Source of the DNA: Hanleya hanleyi | Lineage: Eukaryota > Mollusca > Polyplacophora > Lepidopleurida > Hanleyidae | Direction: 5' to 3' | DNA length: 64,000 nucleotides | Assembly: GCA_036873755.1 (NCBI GenBank) | Contig: JAVTVY010039170.1 | Span: 1-64,000, forward strand | In this document: piece after piece, positions 46,606 to 58,130 of the stretch | Position numbering within the stretch: the stretch's first letter is position 1 | Layout of the letters: each line of letters begins with the position of its first letter | Position numbers and translations under genes: made by a program | Notes under the pieces: model-generated | Told to the model about the DNA's origin: nothing | Databases searched by the model: none | What the model saw: only the letters and a program-made list of their open reading frames with translations

Positions 46606-47770
46606 TTAAGGATAGCTATCCCCTTAGAGGCAGTTTTTGCACCCCCATGACAATTTGTCGTCTGTATCAATAAATATACAAGATAACCATAATAAACTAT
46701 ATATTTTATGAAAGCATACATCGTAGGGATTCCAACTATATAAATGACGCTGCTACTGTGTAGAAAATATTCCAATTTTAAAAAATTAAAATGAAAACAA
46801 TAGCGTCCATTTTTCAATTGAAATTTCATGAAAACTGTTGGTCTTGTTTCAACTTTGATGGTATACCTTGGTAGGAGATAATTCGAACTAGTAAATTCTA
46901 TCTCATTTTTTTTAAATTTTTGCCTGGTTTTGTTTTTATAACTATTTTACTAAAATAAATTGAAAAAAATGTACTTTTTTACGGTCGTTTGTCTTAAAAG
47001 TTGGATAATTAAAAAACGAAGCCGAACTTACAAAAAGTGAGATAAAGTTTTCTAGATCACCTTATAAGTAACAAGCATGCCAAATTTCAAAGGCGTAGCT
47101 TGGATACTTTTCGAGAAATAAACGTTTGAATTTCGGATTTTGTACAACAATGAAAGGCTAGAAATCGGGCAAAATGTGTCCAGCTATACATCTGATGAAT
47201 TAATCCCTATTTTTTGCTTGAATTCTATTGTCAAATACATTTTTAATCTGTCTAATGGGACCTACTCGAATTCCTGTTTATTCTGGATAACTATTACACT
47301 AAGTTTTTTTCATCAAGTCGGTTTAAAGTCCAATTTAAACTTAAAAAACCTGCTAAACTTGTTCACACTTGTGTAGATTACTTCACGGCGGGTGTCTGAG
47401 TGAAGTGTCACTGTCATAATTAGAAACAAAAATAAGGATGTTTGCATGGTTTTGATCAGAAAAATGTAAATAAGTAGGACTAATAGATAATTAGCTTACC
47501 ATAATACTGCGGAAATGAGTTTTGGAAAGGGAAATTTAACAGACAAAAATAATAGTAATAATAGTAGCCAAGCCCAAGCTAAGGCAATCTGTTTAATTGT
47601 TCCAGGGCCTCGGAAACTAAATTTGTAATCCTAATATTGAAGCACTTCTATTTATAATTTTTATTTCATTTTTTCACCAAATGTTAGAGGAAATAGTGAA
47701 TATTTGAATGAAGAAATAAAAAAAAAATATCCAATTTTGACCCTCGAAGGGGATAGCTATCCTTAAAGGC
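46606..47770. other. AT-rich segment bounded by inverted TTAAGGATAGCTATCCCCTT
   Basis: TTAAGGATAGCTATCCCCTT lies at about 46608-46627, and its inverse AAGGGGATAGCTATCCTTAA at about 47750-47769. Because GGATAGCTATCC is itself palindromic, the pair could be the ends of one 1.16-kb element or two independent copies of a short motif. The interior is very AT-rich with no coding sequence I trust. Confidence 0.35.
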
Positions 47771-47782
47771 AGTCGAGATTTT

Positions 47783-48165
47783 GCATCTTGATTTTATGAA
47801 GCGAATTTCTACGTTTCCACTTCGAACTTCCCTTATATATCTGACCCACTTCAATGTTCAAAGAACTTATAAATAGACTTCGAAAACATTCGAATTTTGA
47901 AATGGGTCATAGAAAAGCATTATTGATTGGCTGACTTATATAGTGGGCTAATACAAACACCATATTAGGAGGAAGGACGCCGCTAATTGAGAAGGATGTC
48001 ACTCTACTCACAATCGGCATGTACGTTCTGATTGGTTCATCTCTCGTTCGTAGGTAAAATTTACACCTCGGATTGTGAACACTGAAGGGGGTCAGATAAA
48101 TCAAGGCAGGTTCGAAGTGGGAATATAGAAATTGACTGGATAAAATGAAGATGAGATTTTGAGGC
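47783..48165. mobile_element. Foldback element, ~383 bp
   Basis: The arms 47783-47862 and about 48069-48165 are inverted copies at roughly three-quarters identity. Matching blocks are CCACTTCGAAC, (T)ATCTGACCC, CTTCA(A/G)TGTTCA and CAT(C)TT..ATTTTAT. The 200-bp centre is unique. No coding sequence. Confidence 0.65.
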
Positions 48166-48820
48166 TGATTACATTATTAGCTGGATATAAATTTATAAAT
48201 CTTAGCTGAAGAAATTTGTCTATCTATCTTCATGATCTTTGGTCATTGCAGAATGAGTAGCTTACAACAGCAGCCAGCTTCTATTCTGCCTGCCTGCTGA
48301 TGGAACAGAGCTATTGTCAACATTGAATCGTGTTGTCCTGCTGTATAAACCTGGCCTATCCATATCACCAGAATAGATTCTGTCCATAAATTCAATATTT
48401 AGTGGAAGCTGTTATGTTATGCATCGCTGTAGATGGCTAACTGCTTCGGCAAAGCCTTCGACTCTGCATCTTTGACAGATCTTAAAGGTGACACTTAAAT
48501 GGTAGAGGCATAGCTTTTTTTATGGCCACCGCTAAACCTGCTCTGAGCAATCGTGTCACATTACGGAGATAAATGTGCAGCTGATAAAAGCTTTCACCTC
48601 GTCTATCCGAAGGCATTTGATCAGCTTGCTCGAAGACTTGGCCATGGCTACACAAGCTTCGGAGATTTTCCTCATTTGGTGACCAAAATGTCTACTATTT
48701 TCTGTTTGATTCTCAGATCTTCTGAAAACTAGCATCACTGAAAAACGGTCCAGATATGTTCTGAATGACTTGCTTACATTGTTCTAGCAGATGCGAATAA
48801 TATATCATTACATGATTAGG
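48166..48820. other. No gene recognised
   Basis: Unique sequence. 48560-48730 includes a 60-codon minus frame with no known motif. Confidence 0.4.
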
Positions 48821-49051
48821 AATGTTCCGTATTGAGGGGCCAGGGGGGGAATGTTCCGTATTGAGGGGCCAGGAGGGGAATGTTCCGTATTGAGGGGCCA
48901 GGAGGGGAATGTTCCGTATTGAGGGGCCAGGAGGGGAATGTTCCGTATTGAGGGGCCAGGAGGGGAATGTTCCGTATTGAGGGGCCAGGAGGGGAATGTT
49001 CCGTATTGAGGGGCCAGGAGGGGAATGTTCCGTATTGAGGGGCCAGGAGGT
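48821..49051. repeat. 29-bp minisatellite, 8 copies
   Basis: AATGTTCCGTATTGAGGGGC + CAGGAGGGG repeats at 48821, 48850, 48879, 48908, 48937, 48966, 48995 and 49024. Copies are almost identical, and the first differs by an all-G run. It is G-rich on the plus strand. The PPGPSIRNIPLLAPQYGTF frames are artefacts that shift every unit. Confidence 0.95.
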
Positions 49052-49161
49052 ATACATGTACATTCTCACTCTTGTCTGTATGTATGACTGTCGGTCTCAT
49101 CTGAAACTGACATGTACCCATCCCTTTTGTAATGGATGTATGTGCAAAGGATGATTTTAAG

Positions 49162-49229
49162 CCCTATCTGGATTTGATCCGTGTCCCCTTACTTGCTACA
49201 CCAGCACTCTACGGACTGAGCTAAAGGGA
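49162..49229 (-). tRNA. tRNA-like pseudogene or tRNA-derived SINE head
   Basis: Read on the minus strand it has an A box TAGCTCAGTCCGTAGAG (ending at 49224) and a B box GGATCAAATCC (49170-49180) about 45 nt apart, as in a tRNA. The acceptor stem pairs only in part (CCCT with AGGG). The T stem has just two good pairs and no clean anticodon stem is found. I therefore regard it as a decayed tRNA or the Pol III head of a SINE. Confidence 0.35.
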
Positions 49230-49800
49230 ATTCCCACCAGCTATTAGCTGGTACAAGCACTTGTGCAAGTGCCTCTCGTTACATATGTAGGTGCCTATCC
49301 AGTTGCAATTGGCACTTAAAATGTATTATGGGATTTCACACTACACTGTGTATGACTGCAGAGGATATTTTTGATGATTTGCATCAAAGGTTTTAATACA
49401 TCATTCTGCTTTTCCCATTATCATTGTGGAGAGGAGTGTTGACAGGAACATCCCGCTGGGCGATTAGTCATCTTGATTATCATATGGATTAATGAAAGAG
49501 CTCGTCTAGACGACTTATCAGACGAGTGACAACAGCAAACTGATGGGGGGATATTGAAACAGGAAATTGCTGCAAACACAATATCTGGAATTATCCATCC
49601 ATACTGGCATATACTTCGAATACTGATATGTTTTCCAAGGTATCGCATATCGTTGATATTCCATTGACACTGATTATATGTGTAATATATGGACCAGTTA
49701 TCGACAGCCTGAAGCATCCCATTTCAACGGGAGTAAATGAGACTCAAATTTATTTGCTGTTCGAGCATTTATATTTGGCCTTTGACACCTATATAGCTTC
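49230..49800. other. No gene; two small hairpins
   Basis: ACCAGC-TATTA-GCTGGT and GCACTT-GTGC-AAGTGC sit side by side at about 49236-49272. The rest is unique. Confidence 0.4.
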
Positions 49801-49805
49801 CTATG

Positions 49806-50056
49806 ATTCAATTATTCCATTATATCTGGGATAATGTTGAGCTGGGTTAATCTGGGGCATGATAGCCCTTTATATACTTGAATGGTTTGTAGGTGAATGT
49901 ATTGCAGTAATGCTAATGTCTTATATCCTCTTATGTAGGCTGTATATTTGTAATCTAGCTGGCAATTCGATTATTCCATTATATCTGGAATAATGTTGAG
50001 CTGAGATAATCTGTGTCATGATAACCCCTTATATACTTGAATGGTTTGTTATAATC
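49806..50056 (+). repeat. ~159-bp tandem duplication (2 copies)
   Basis: TTATTCCATTATATCTGG, ATAATGTTGAGCTG and TTATATACTTGAATGGTTTG occur in the same order from 49812 and 49971. Confidence 0.85.
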
Positions 50057-50386
50057 TTTAGTTCTGTCTCTGAGGGATGATGGTATTGAATTCAAGTCAC
50101 CTGATGGCTTGGCTGGATATAATACTGGTACAAGCTGAGTTACTGGGTGTGCACAATTATAGTGAACAAATATGTAAAATTCTCTAATAATTTAATCAGG
50201 GTGTTATCAAATGTATCAGAGTGACTGAATTCATGACTGAAATAAAATTGTCCAAATCATGCAGATACATGTAATCCAGATAATCTCTTTGTTTTAATGA
50301 TATTATAGAGTAATCACATTTCTTGGTCAGTGAATTTTGTCCACAAACTGAGGGCTGATTGAACTTTAATAGACTTGCCATACAGT
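50057..50386. other. No gene recognised
   Basis: AT-rich sequence. It supplies the non-repetitive C-terminal part of the 228-codon minus frame that spans the next array, with no recognised domain. Confidence 0.4.
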
Positions 50387-50950
50387 GGACCATGATAGTA
50401 TGGTGTTGATCTAGAAGACCACAGATAGTGTTGTGGATCATGATAGTATGGTGTTGATCCAGAAGACCACAGATAGTGTTGTGGATCATGATAGTATGGT
50501 GTTGATCTAGAAGACCACAGATAGTGTTGTGGATCATGATAGTATGGTGTTGATCTAGAAGACCACAGATAGTGTTGTGGATCATGATAGTATGGTGTTG
50601 ATCCAGAAGACCACAGATAGTGTTGTGGATCATGATAGTATGGTGTTGATCCAGAAGACCACAGATAGTGTTGTGGATCATGATAGTATGGTGTTGATCC
50701 AGAAGACCACAGATAGTGTTGTGGATCATGATAGTATGGTGTTGATCCAGAAGACCACAGATAGTGCTGTGGATCATGATAATATGGTGTTGATCCAGAA
50801 GACCACAGATAGTGTTGTGGATCATGAGAGTATGATGTTGATCCAGAAGACCGCAGAATAAGTGTTGTGGATCATGATACATGTAGTATGGTGTTGATCC
50901 AGAAGACCACAGATAGTGTTGTGGATCATGATAGTGTGATGTTGGTCCAG
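50387..50950. repeat. 48-bp minisatellite, ~12 copies
   Basis: The unit is GTGGATCATGATAGTATGGT, GTTGATCCAGAAGACC, ACAGATAGTGTT, with starts 48 bp apart (50401, 50449, 50497 and so on). The last two copies carry insertions (ATACATGTAG and CGCAGAATAAG). 48 is divisible by 3, so the minus frame (HTIMIHNTICGLLDQH repeats, 50196-50882) stays open; this is not evidence of a gene. It passes into a SINE after 50950. Confidence 0.95.
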
Positions 50951-50984
50951 AAGACCAGAAGAATTGAATTTATCGTTCCACCCA

Positions 50985-51499
50985 TTTGAGTCTCGGGGCA
51001 TTGACCTGGGGAGTCGTTTTGCACTGACCCACGTCTATGGTAGGAATATAAGGACCTCAGCTCCTGAGACAGCTTGTCATAAACCCTGGCGAGCTGGTCT
51101 TGTCTCAAGAGATACCTCCTGAGACAACAGGCACTTGAGGCCATTGGCTCAGGAGATATAGCTCTCCTCCGCTTTTAGCACACATGGTGAGCAAAAGATT
51201 CACTGAACTGATTCCAGTTCCCACGGAATACCTTTGATCTTTCATGTGATCAAAATCTCACCAAAATCTGCCCGCAAAGGAGAGCTATCCCCTGAGCCAC
51301 CAAGCACTTGAGGTCGTTGTCTCAGGAGATAGCTCTTGTGTGCGCCGGGCTTAAAAGGCTGACTGGGCTACCTGTGGGGTCCGGGTATACATGTATAAAA
51401 AATAATAGGACCTCACCCACGTGGTCCCGGATGTAAAAAGGAATAGGACCCAAAAGTGATATGACTGGTAAGTTACATTAGATCATATTCACTCACTCC
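50985..51499 (+). mobile_element. SINE with internal foldback insertion
   Basis: The body GCATTGACCTGGGGAGTCG and CTCAGCTCCTGAGACAGCTTG matches 22640-22735. The tail region has two 39-bp-type units (CACCCACGTGGTCCCGG..GGAATAGGACCC) and ends GATATGACTGGTAAG..AGATCATATTCACTCACTCC. Between them, 51100-51350 holds a direct repeat GCACTTGAGG(C/T)C(A/G)TTG around an inverted GGAGATATAGCTCTCC-type core, absent from sister copies and so probably inserted. Confidence 0.7.
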
Positions 51500-53364
51500 A
51501 ATCTGCATTTTCTGGCCAGTGATTATTGTATAAGCCGACCACCTGAAATCTACAATATTAAAACTTTTTACATCGAGTCTAATTGATTGGCAGATATCCC
51601 TCTTGTCCAGTCCAAGTCAGTATAATCTAGAAGGATGTATTGCAGATAAAGGACAGGGGGCATTGGACTTCATTTCCTGGGCTCAATTGTACATGTGGCA
51701 CTGGAAATAAGCCAAAGTCTGGCCTTTCTCATATTAATCCCATATCTCTAGGAAATAGCCTTGATCTGAAGATGAAATTCTCGCCAGAGGGCGTCGTTTT
51801 GGTGGTCAAGAGAGACGTCTTCTCGTGGAGCTATTGTAATCTATAACCTCAATCCGTTCTATGCTGACAAAGCCAAACATGGTTTTCTGGTGATTGAATA
51901 AAATTCTGTCTGGAGCCAGGAATCTGATAATTATAGAATCTGTTTATAGTGGCAAACCATGTTTTCTCAATCCCTCTCTTGTCTTACTACATTGATTATT
52001 TGAGAGGCCCCCAAGGAGCCGCATTGCTAAATGTGACTGCGGCCTGGCCAATGATTCGAATTTGTCTTAATTTTATTGCCAATGACCTGCCAGCTACAAG
52101 TATATTCCATCTTCAGAACAGAGTCGTTCTCAGAATGGAAAAGTGCTGAGGTTCCAGGTCGATATTTACCAATGGCTGTATCTGTGTTCTAGGTTGAAGA
52201 AAACTAGCTTGGAATTAATCAGCTTTCTTGTATGTGCACAATATCTGCCACCAGTTTCCTGCAGTTTGGGGGGGAGGGGGGTTATTTAATATTATTAGTT
52301 ATTAATGTTGTTGTATATTTCCTGCATTTAAAGATTTAAGCCCTATAAACAATACAGGTACATTGCTTATCATCCCATCGCAGATACATGTAACATTCTC
52401 TTCCATATATGGAGGTATATTCTCATCAAAATTCCACCTATCTTTAGTCAAGGGGGGGAGGGGCGCTTAAGCAGTGGGTCTGAGAGGGTGTCACTCCTCT
52501 GAACTGGGCATCATAGGCATGTTTTAAAATTGATGGTGAATTGGCACTCACTGGAAGTGTTTGAACGGTGTAAGATTGTAACAATTGAATTTTTAATTTG
52601 TGCCAAAATGTCCTATCAGTGACAATCACCAAAAATATTGAGGGACCCCCCCCAAACGCCCTTTCGCCTTCCCCTCAAGTCCAGGTCCCTTGCCCATGCA
52701 CTTTTGCTCAAATTATGTGCACATGAATAGGCATGCTACAGATACAGATGTTTCCAAATTAATTAGGTGATGAATATGGTATCAAATATGCCTGCCACTC
52801 TAGTCACCTTGAAGGTTCAGTGATACTGAATATGTTTCCTTATATGGGCAATTTCTCCGAGCCATATGCCTTGATAGAGACTTTATTGCCTACATCCTGA
52901 TCGAGTGTCAGGTGTCACTTCGGCCCTGCAAACATTATGGTAGAATGGTCAACATGATACATCATGATGGTATCAGCAACCATACAATAAATGTAAGTAG
53001 AAGATATTTGGGAAAAGCAAGGATGAAGACAGATAGTGATAAGCCCAGAGGGACCTTGATGTATATATTGATGCCATAGACACCTATAATCTATAGGGCA
53101 ATTCATCTTTCAACATGTTGTCTCAGTCTGTTCAATATTTAATATGATTTCATACAGTTGGCAGCTTTCCAACTACAAATACAATGTATATACATGCACC
53201 TGAATATTAAAGTTGTATGTAAAAATACATTCTTATTACTTTACATTCTTACAACCAACTGTCGTCAAAAACAAATTTCACATCCATAATCAAAGGATGG
53301 ACTTCTGCATCATCAATGCCTTAGATCTTCTCAAATCCAGATGAAATATAAATGCAGCACACAC
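51500..53364. other. Low-repeat region, possible conserved non-coding sequence
   Basis: 51530-52190 lacks repeats and has AT-core sites such as GTCTAATTGATTGG. A 68-codon plus frame (51640-51846) includes KMKFSPEGVVLVVKRDVFSW but is not recognised. 52260-52310 and 52450-52470 are G-rich. Nothing else stands out to 53364. Confidence 0.3.
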
Positions 53365-53945
53365 ACAAATTCTGGAGTTGCACAAAAAACTCCAGTTAAT
53401 CCTTTAACAATAGCAGAGGCATTGACATTGAAACCATGGTGTTAGCCAGAGACCTGTCCACCTGTCCATTGGACAGGCAATTTCAAATTTTGACAGGAAA
53501 AGGTGGAAAATTTAACATCTAATTTAAATTAGGGAAAATTGGGATTGCATGCCTTTCCAAACAGGCAAAATGTGATATTTGGACAGGCAGATTTCATATC
53601 CTGGTGAACACCCTGACTGAGACAGCGGTTGAGTCAACCAGTCTCTTTTCTTTCTCTGTAACGTCAAACAGGAAGCTGGTGTAAATATGGATCTAATTAT
53701 CCTACTACATTATACATATATTCCAAGAAAGGATCCATATGCCTACATTTATGATAATTTTGGCAACTTCAGGTTGAAAATAGTCCAGTTATCATTGGAT
53801 AAAAATATATCGTAGGTTAAAGATACAGGAAAGGGGCTAAACGAATGAACCGCTGTCTCAGTGCAGGCCTGACAATGCTTTCATCATCGCCCTATTGTTA
53901 AAGGATTAAATTGAAGTTTTTACAAGTCCAGATTCAGTTTCTTGC
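53365..53945. mobile_element. Nested foldback element, ~580 bp
   Basis: The outer arms TTAATCCTTTAACAATAG (53396-53413) and CTATTGTTAAAGGATTAA (53892-53909) are exact, with weaker similarity outward (CTGGAGTT..ACTCC). The inner arms CTGAGACAGCGGTT (53617-53630) and AACCGCTGTCTCAG (53848-53861) are exact. ACAGGCA/GGACAGG motifs repeat in the left half. No coding sequence. Confidence 0.7.
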
Positions 53946-54247
53946 AAGAGAGAAGCAGTCCACTGTTTTCAGTCATGCCACGAAGAAAATTGATCATGAA
54001 TCATACAAAGAATATCATGAATATAAGTTAGGATATCATGATGTTTCCATCATCAAAGCCAGGCTATTTGTTTGACCTCGACCCATCCTAATGCCCCGTA
54101 TATTCTAACATATTTGCTTTCACCCTCCATCGGATTATGTATGATGTAATATCATATCACCTTGTAATCCTACATCTCTAGACCGGCACACATCTTCAAC
54201 TTTCTGTTGCAAGTGATAAATTCAGGCCAGATTACAAGATAGCGATC
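53946..54247. other. No feature seen
   Basis: Unique AT-rich spacer. Confidence 0.4.
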
Positions 54248-54440
54248 AGTGAGTGAATATGATTTAACGTCACTTTCAACACTATTTCAGTCATATCACA
54301 CCATTGGTTCCTATTCCTTTTCACACCCCGAAACCACACAGGTGGGGTTTATTCCTTTTCACACCCGGAATTCCCATGGGTGCCCCAGTTAGTCTCCTCA
54401 TACGACAAGCTCTCTGAGGAGCTGAGACCTATGCTTCCCT
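54248..54440 (-). mobile_element. SINE, minus orientation, 5' truncated
   Basis: It begins with the inverted tail AGTGAGTGAATATGATTTAA, CGTCACTTTCAACACTATTT, CAGTCATATCAC. Two 39-bp-type units (CCTATTCCTTTTCACACCC) and the body piece CGACAAGCTCTCTGAGGAGC follow. This is the same family as 22635-23128, with a normal two-unit interior. Confidence 0.8.
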
Positions 54441-54449
54441 CACGGAAAT

Positions 54450-54800
54450 AGGGTGCATTTAAGGCGCAAATGGGGCGCATGAATTGAGACAGCTAGGGCG
54501 CAATTGGGGCGTGCCCTATCTGCGCCCCCAATTTTGCCATTAGACTCAATATGGCTAGGGCGCATATTAGGGCTCGTTCCAAATATTTCAATTGTGCCTT
54601 ATATGCGCCCTATTAGAGAATAGGGCATAGTTGGGGTGCAGACTCTTAGGGCACAGATGAGGCGCAGTTGGGGCGCAGAAAAGGCGCAGTTGGGGCGCGA
54701 TTAGGGCGCACTCTCAGAATAATAGCATGAATGTTGTACTGATAGGGCGCAGTTAGGGCGTATTTGGGGCGCAGTCAGGGCGCAATTAGAGCGCAGTTGG
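54450..54800. repeat. GGGGCGCA-type degenerate 12-bp motif block, copy 1
   Basis: More than 20 imperfect copies of (A/G)GGGCGCA(G/A)TT(A/G)GG are spaced about 10-14 bp, some inverted near 54530-54610 (TGCGCCC). The block is CpG-rich in AT-rich surroundings. It contains CAGAATAATAGCATGAAT, which recurs in the small copy at 56.25 kb. Confidence 0.85.
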
Positions 54801-55341
54801 GGAACAGAACAGTATACATGTACATAAATTGAAGATCTTAGTAAGGTGAAAGATGATTATTGGCATCTAACTAGTCTAAATAAATCTAATTTTACTCTGC
54901 AGGTACATATTATTTCCATCTACGATGTGCATTCATGGTTAGAATTACATTTATTAGAAAATATATGTGCATGTACTACAGTCAGCTGTTGTGGAATTGG
55001 TACATTAGGTCATCTGACACTTTCGCTCACTTTTTCTTGAGTTTTTTTCTTCAAATTACTTCTACACACATCTGAAACACTTTACATCATCCACTATCCA
55101 CAAAACAGAGGTATAACACTCACCAAAATCTTGTTAAATGCATGGGCAAATTCAAAATCGAAATCTTCAAATTCAAAATGGTTCTTTGAAAACCAATATG
55201 TCTGCCTTTCTTTTGTTAATATCAGCCAATAAGATAAAGGTCATGTGACAGTTTTGACTAAGGCCGACTGTGTTTGAACCTATGTTTCAGGTCAGCTGCT
55301 GATGAAAAATCAATGAGGGAGGGAGGTCAACACAACACAAA
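54801..55341. other. No gene recognised
   Basis: AT-rich. If the exon at 55342-55602 is real, this is downstream intron sequence on the minus strand. Confidence 0.35.
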
Positions 55342-55602
55342 TCATAAAATCAACACGAAATAAAAAAAACACGGCAGCAAAAAAAAATTGTTTTTGATTT
55401 TGACATTTTTGTTTGAGCTGGGTAGTTGAACCAGATCAACGGTTATTTTATTCCCCGCTAATTGGATTTGCTGGACTAACTGTTCGAATGTTATGTTTTT
55501 ATTAACTGCCACCCCCCTCCAATCCAAATACGTTTCCTTGGGTTTGCTTGAGGCAATTTTAAGACAGATATATTCCTCCGCCTCCATCCCGATATCCATC
55601 AT
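55342..55602 (-). CDS. Candidate first coding exon, unknown protein
   Basis: On the minus strand, GGCGCCATGATGG gives a good start context at 55602. The frame begins MMDIGMEAEEYICLKI and continues with ETYLDWRGVAVNKNITFEQL and VQQIQLAGNKITVDLVQL before low-complexity KNNFF sequence, where an intron probably begins. The residue mix and pattern of charged and hydrophobic positions look like a folded protein N-terminus, unlike every other frame here. The upstream 300 bp is CpG-richer. I do not recognise the family and no strong GT donor is obvious, so the true exon end is probably near residue 60-65, not at the stop codon. Confidence 0.4.
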   Translation of the reverse strand: MMDIGMEAEEYICLKIASSKPKETYLDWRGVAVNKNITFEQLVQQIQLAGNKITVDLVQLPSSNKNVKIKNNFFLLPCFFYFVLIL

Positions 55603-56241
55603 GGCGCCCGACGAATGCTGAACGAATGTATATGCAAAACCACGACTGAGAACACACCCGGATCAGCAATACCATTTTCATTTGTGAAATCCCTAATTTC
55701 TTCAGTTTCGATGTTTATATTTACTCGCACTAAATATTGAAAGATATTATTGGAAGACAATAAATTGTTTACAGAATCTCTGCCTGACTGATTTGTTTAA
55801 TTCCCCAAAACATACGCGGTCCTCTTCCACCGCGTCGACGGAATCCGACTTTTATATCATTTCTCGGGACAGTGACCTCACCATTGTGCGAGTCGGGAAC
55901 CATATACCTCCACAATATTACGTCACTGAACTGGGTTCCCTATATTTACCATGTTTACCATCCTGATGAAGCATGATTTGCGTTACAGTCGACGAAATAA
56001 AGATCGACGGTGTTTTATGGAAAATGTGATGCGGAAGACACAAAAGTTTTAGATCTTGGTCAGTAAATTCCCCACAAAATTGTCTGATAACCTTTGTCAA
56101 GTTTGAAATATACAGCATTGTTCAGAAAAAATCAAGGCGCATGTTATACCATACACACGTAATATCGGTAAATTCAATGTGGGCGGCTGACCCGAAACAC
56201 AGGTACCAACACAGCCGGCCTAATCAGATAACATGCTATTG
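55603..56241 (-). promoter_or_regulatory. Possible promoter and 5' region of the candidate exon
   Basis: This stretch upstream of the minus-strand ATG contains CGCGTCGACGG, TTACGTCACTG (CRE-like, about 55920) and GTCGACGAAATAAAG, and is free of repeats. It has more CpG than its surroundings. No clear TATA box. The assignment depends on the exon call. Confidence 0.25.
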
Positions 56242-56300
56242 TGCAGATAATAGGGCGCAGTTGGGCGCAATTAGGGCACACTCTGAGAATAATAGCATGA
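56242..56300. repeat. GGGCGCA motif block, copy 2 (short)
   Basis: AATAGGGCGCAGTTGGGCGC, AATTAGGGCACACTCTGAGA and ATAATAGCATGAAT repeat the segment at about 54695-54740. Confidence 0.75.
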
Positions 56301-58015
56301 ATCATGTACATGTACAGTCTGTTTTCATCTCTCGTCATTCAGCATGTTCAGTCATGAAATCATTTAAAGCAATATTATATTTCTTCAGCGAATATACTAT
56401 CGTAATCAAGCTTTAATCACAATGTGGCAATGATGGATGTGGGGCAAACACTTCCTGCTGACAAAGTAAAGAGTAAAGCTGAAGTGCCTGTGCAAGTAAA
56501 ACCAACCAAACCAATCACTGAATTTGGTTCTGACAGAATTTATTCCCCTCTCAATGGACCATGTTAAATCCTGACTCTTGCAAATATGCAGGCCAATTCC
56601 AGGGCTCAACATTTGCTTCAACTTGCCATTGCCTTGCTACCAGTTTTAAAGATAGATTGAAATTCTAATAATGATTGTTTTCTTCGAAAATATCGAATTG
56701 TTCATAATGGCAAAAAGCACTGATAAGCGGGTTTTGGGAGATTTAACTGTCATCAAGCTAGCCATTTCACATTTTGCCTGATATTCATTGATCTAATGCG
56801 TGACTTGTAATATTTTCTCCCCAGTCTGCATTCTTAGCTTACATTACATTGGATGTGAACTGCTCTAAACACTGCAGCCTGACACTGACATAAACTGTAC
56901 ATTCACACCCACGATGGTGAAAATGTTGATGTTTGATCTTTAATTTGAGCCTCTGCCTTCTCTAACATGCATCACGACGCCTTCAGCCTGCGGTCTTTTT
57001 GTTAGAGAGTACCGTCATTCCGTCTGTATCGAGTAAGCTAGCTGTGTTTCAGATACCGGGCACTGGCAAGTCATTCCTCGGCTTCGTATATCTCATTCTG
57101 TCTGATTTCCCCAGACAGCGCGACAAGCGAGACGTTAAGAATTGCCAGTAGACATAATGGAGTCACTGAGCGTTTATATCAAGCCGGTGGCGTAAGAGCC
57201 GTTATTTTGCATGGTTAGCTCTAGGAATCCTGAGAGTGTGTAAAGTCTGTCTCGACTGCTATTGTAGATGGTATATATGTTCACTCAGCTGTGTAGACTC
57301 TGTTCAATATTTAATTTGATTAACATTATCTTTGGCGTCTTTCCAGTACAGCCGAGGGAAATTAGACATCATGGACATCAGTTTCCGCATGATGGATACA
57401 ATTTATAGTTCCAACTTCATCTTCTAATTCCAGGTCACCACAACATATGTTCTCTCAGTTTATAGGTTTTGTTTTCTCTTTATTATAGCAGTGTTGATCA
57501 TTATAGTAAATGTAATACCAAAATGTATATTTAGTACTATTATATGTGGAATTATGTAACCTAGTTCTGTAGTTTGTTTGAAATTTTGACTGCTTTGTAT
57601 TTCTTAAATCTGGAGCCAATGAGATTTGCAAACTTGTTTATGAAATGTAAATTAGCTAATCAACAATCTTGTACATAGAATTGAGTTATCCTAATAAGTG
57701 AAGGTTACAGGAAAGTGCCATAGTTCCTCAGAAAACTGGAAAAGCCCCAGTGATTTAACAACTAGTGGTCTGGGTTCTACTCATAACTAATACATACATT
57801 GATCTGGCTTAATTAACTGGGAGAAATTAGGCGAATATGCTTTAGATGTACATGTATCCTATTTGAAGAAATTTTGTTGTTCTCCATATATGAAAACCAA
57901 GAAAACCATGACAGGTACTACCCAGCTAGGTAGCTGTTAAATCTCGGGACCTGATATTCTGAGGAAATCGGGCACTCCCTAAGATAGGTGACTAATTCGG
58001 GGTTCGTACACTACA
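56301..58015. other. Low-repeat region, possible conserved non-coding sequence
   Basis: 56640-57450 is free of repeats, with patches of even base composition (for example TTAGAGAGTACCGTCATTCC and GATTTCCCCAGACAGCGCGA). No coding frame of note. Conservation cannot be judged from one genome. Confidence 0.3.
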
Positions 58016-58130
58016 TTCAAAAGTTTTGAAAATGACAATTTAGAATTCAAGGCCTTGGAAAGCCTTGAAAATTAGAAAAGTACATGTATGTTGAAGACCT
58101 TGAAAAGACCTTGAAAACGGGAAATCCTGT
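58016..58130. repeat. CCTTGAAAA-type cryptic repeat
   Basis: GGCCTTGGAAAGCCTTGAAA and GACCTTGAAAAGACCTTGAA form a degenerate 11-bp period. A fragment of the same (CCTTGAAAAGACCTTGAAAA) lies at about 60024, beyond the perfect palindrome at 59.8 kb. Confidence 0.6.

Noticed and set aside
50196..50882. 228-codon minus frame with 16-residue repeats
   Set aside because: A 48-bp array keeps any stop-free frame open. The non-repeat tail has no recognisable domain.
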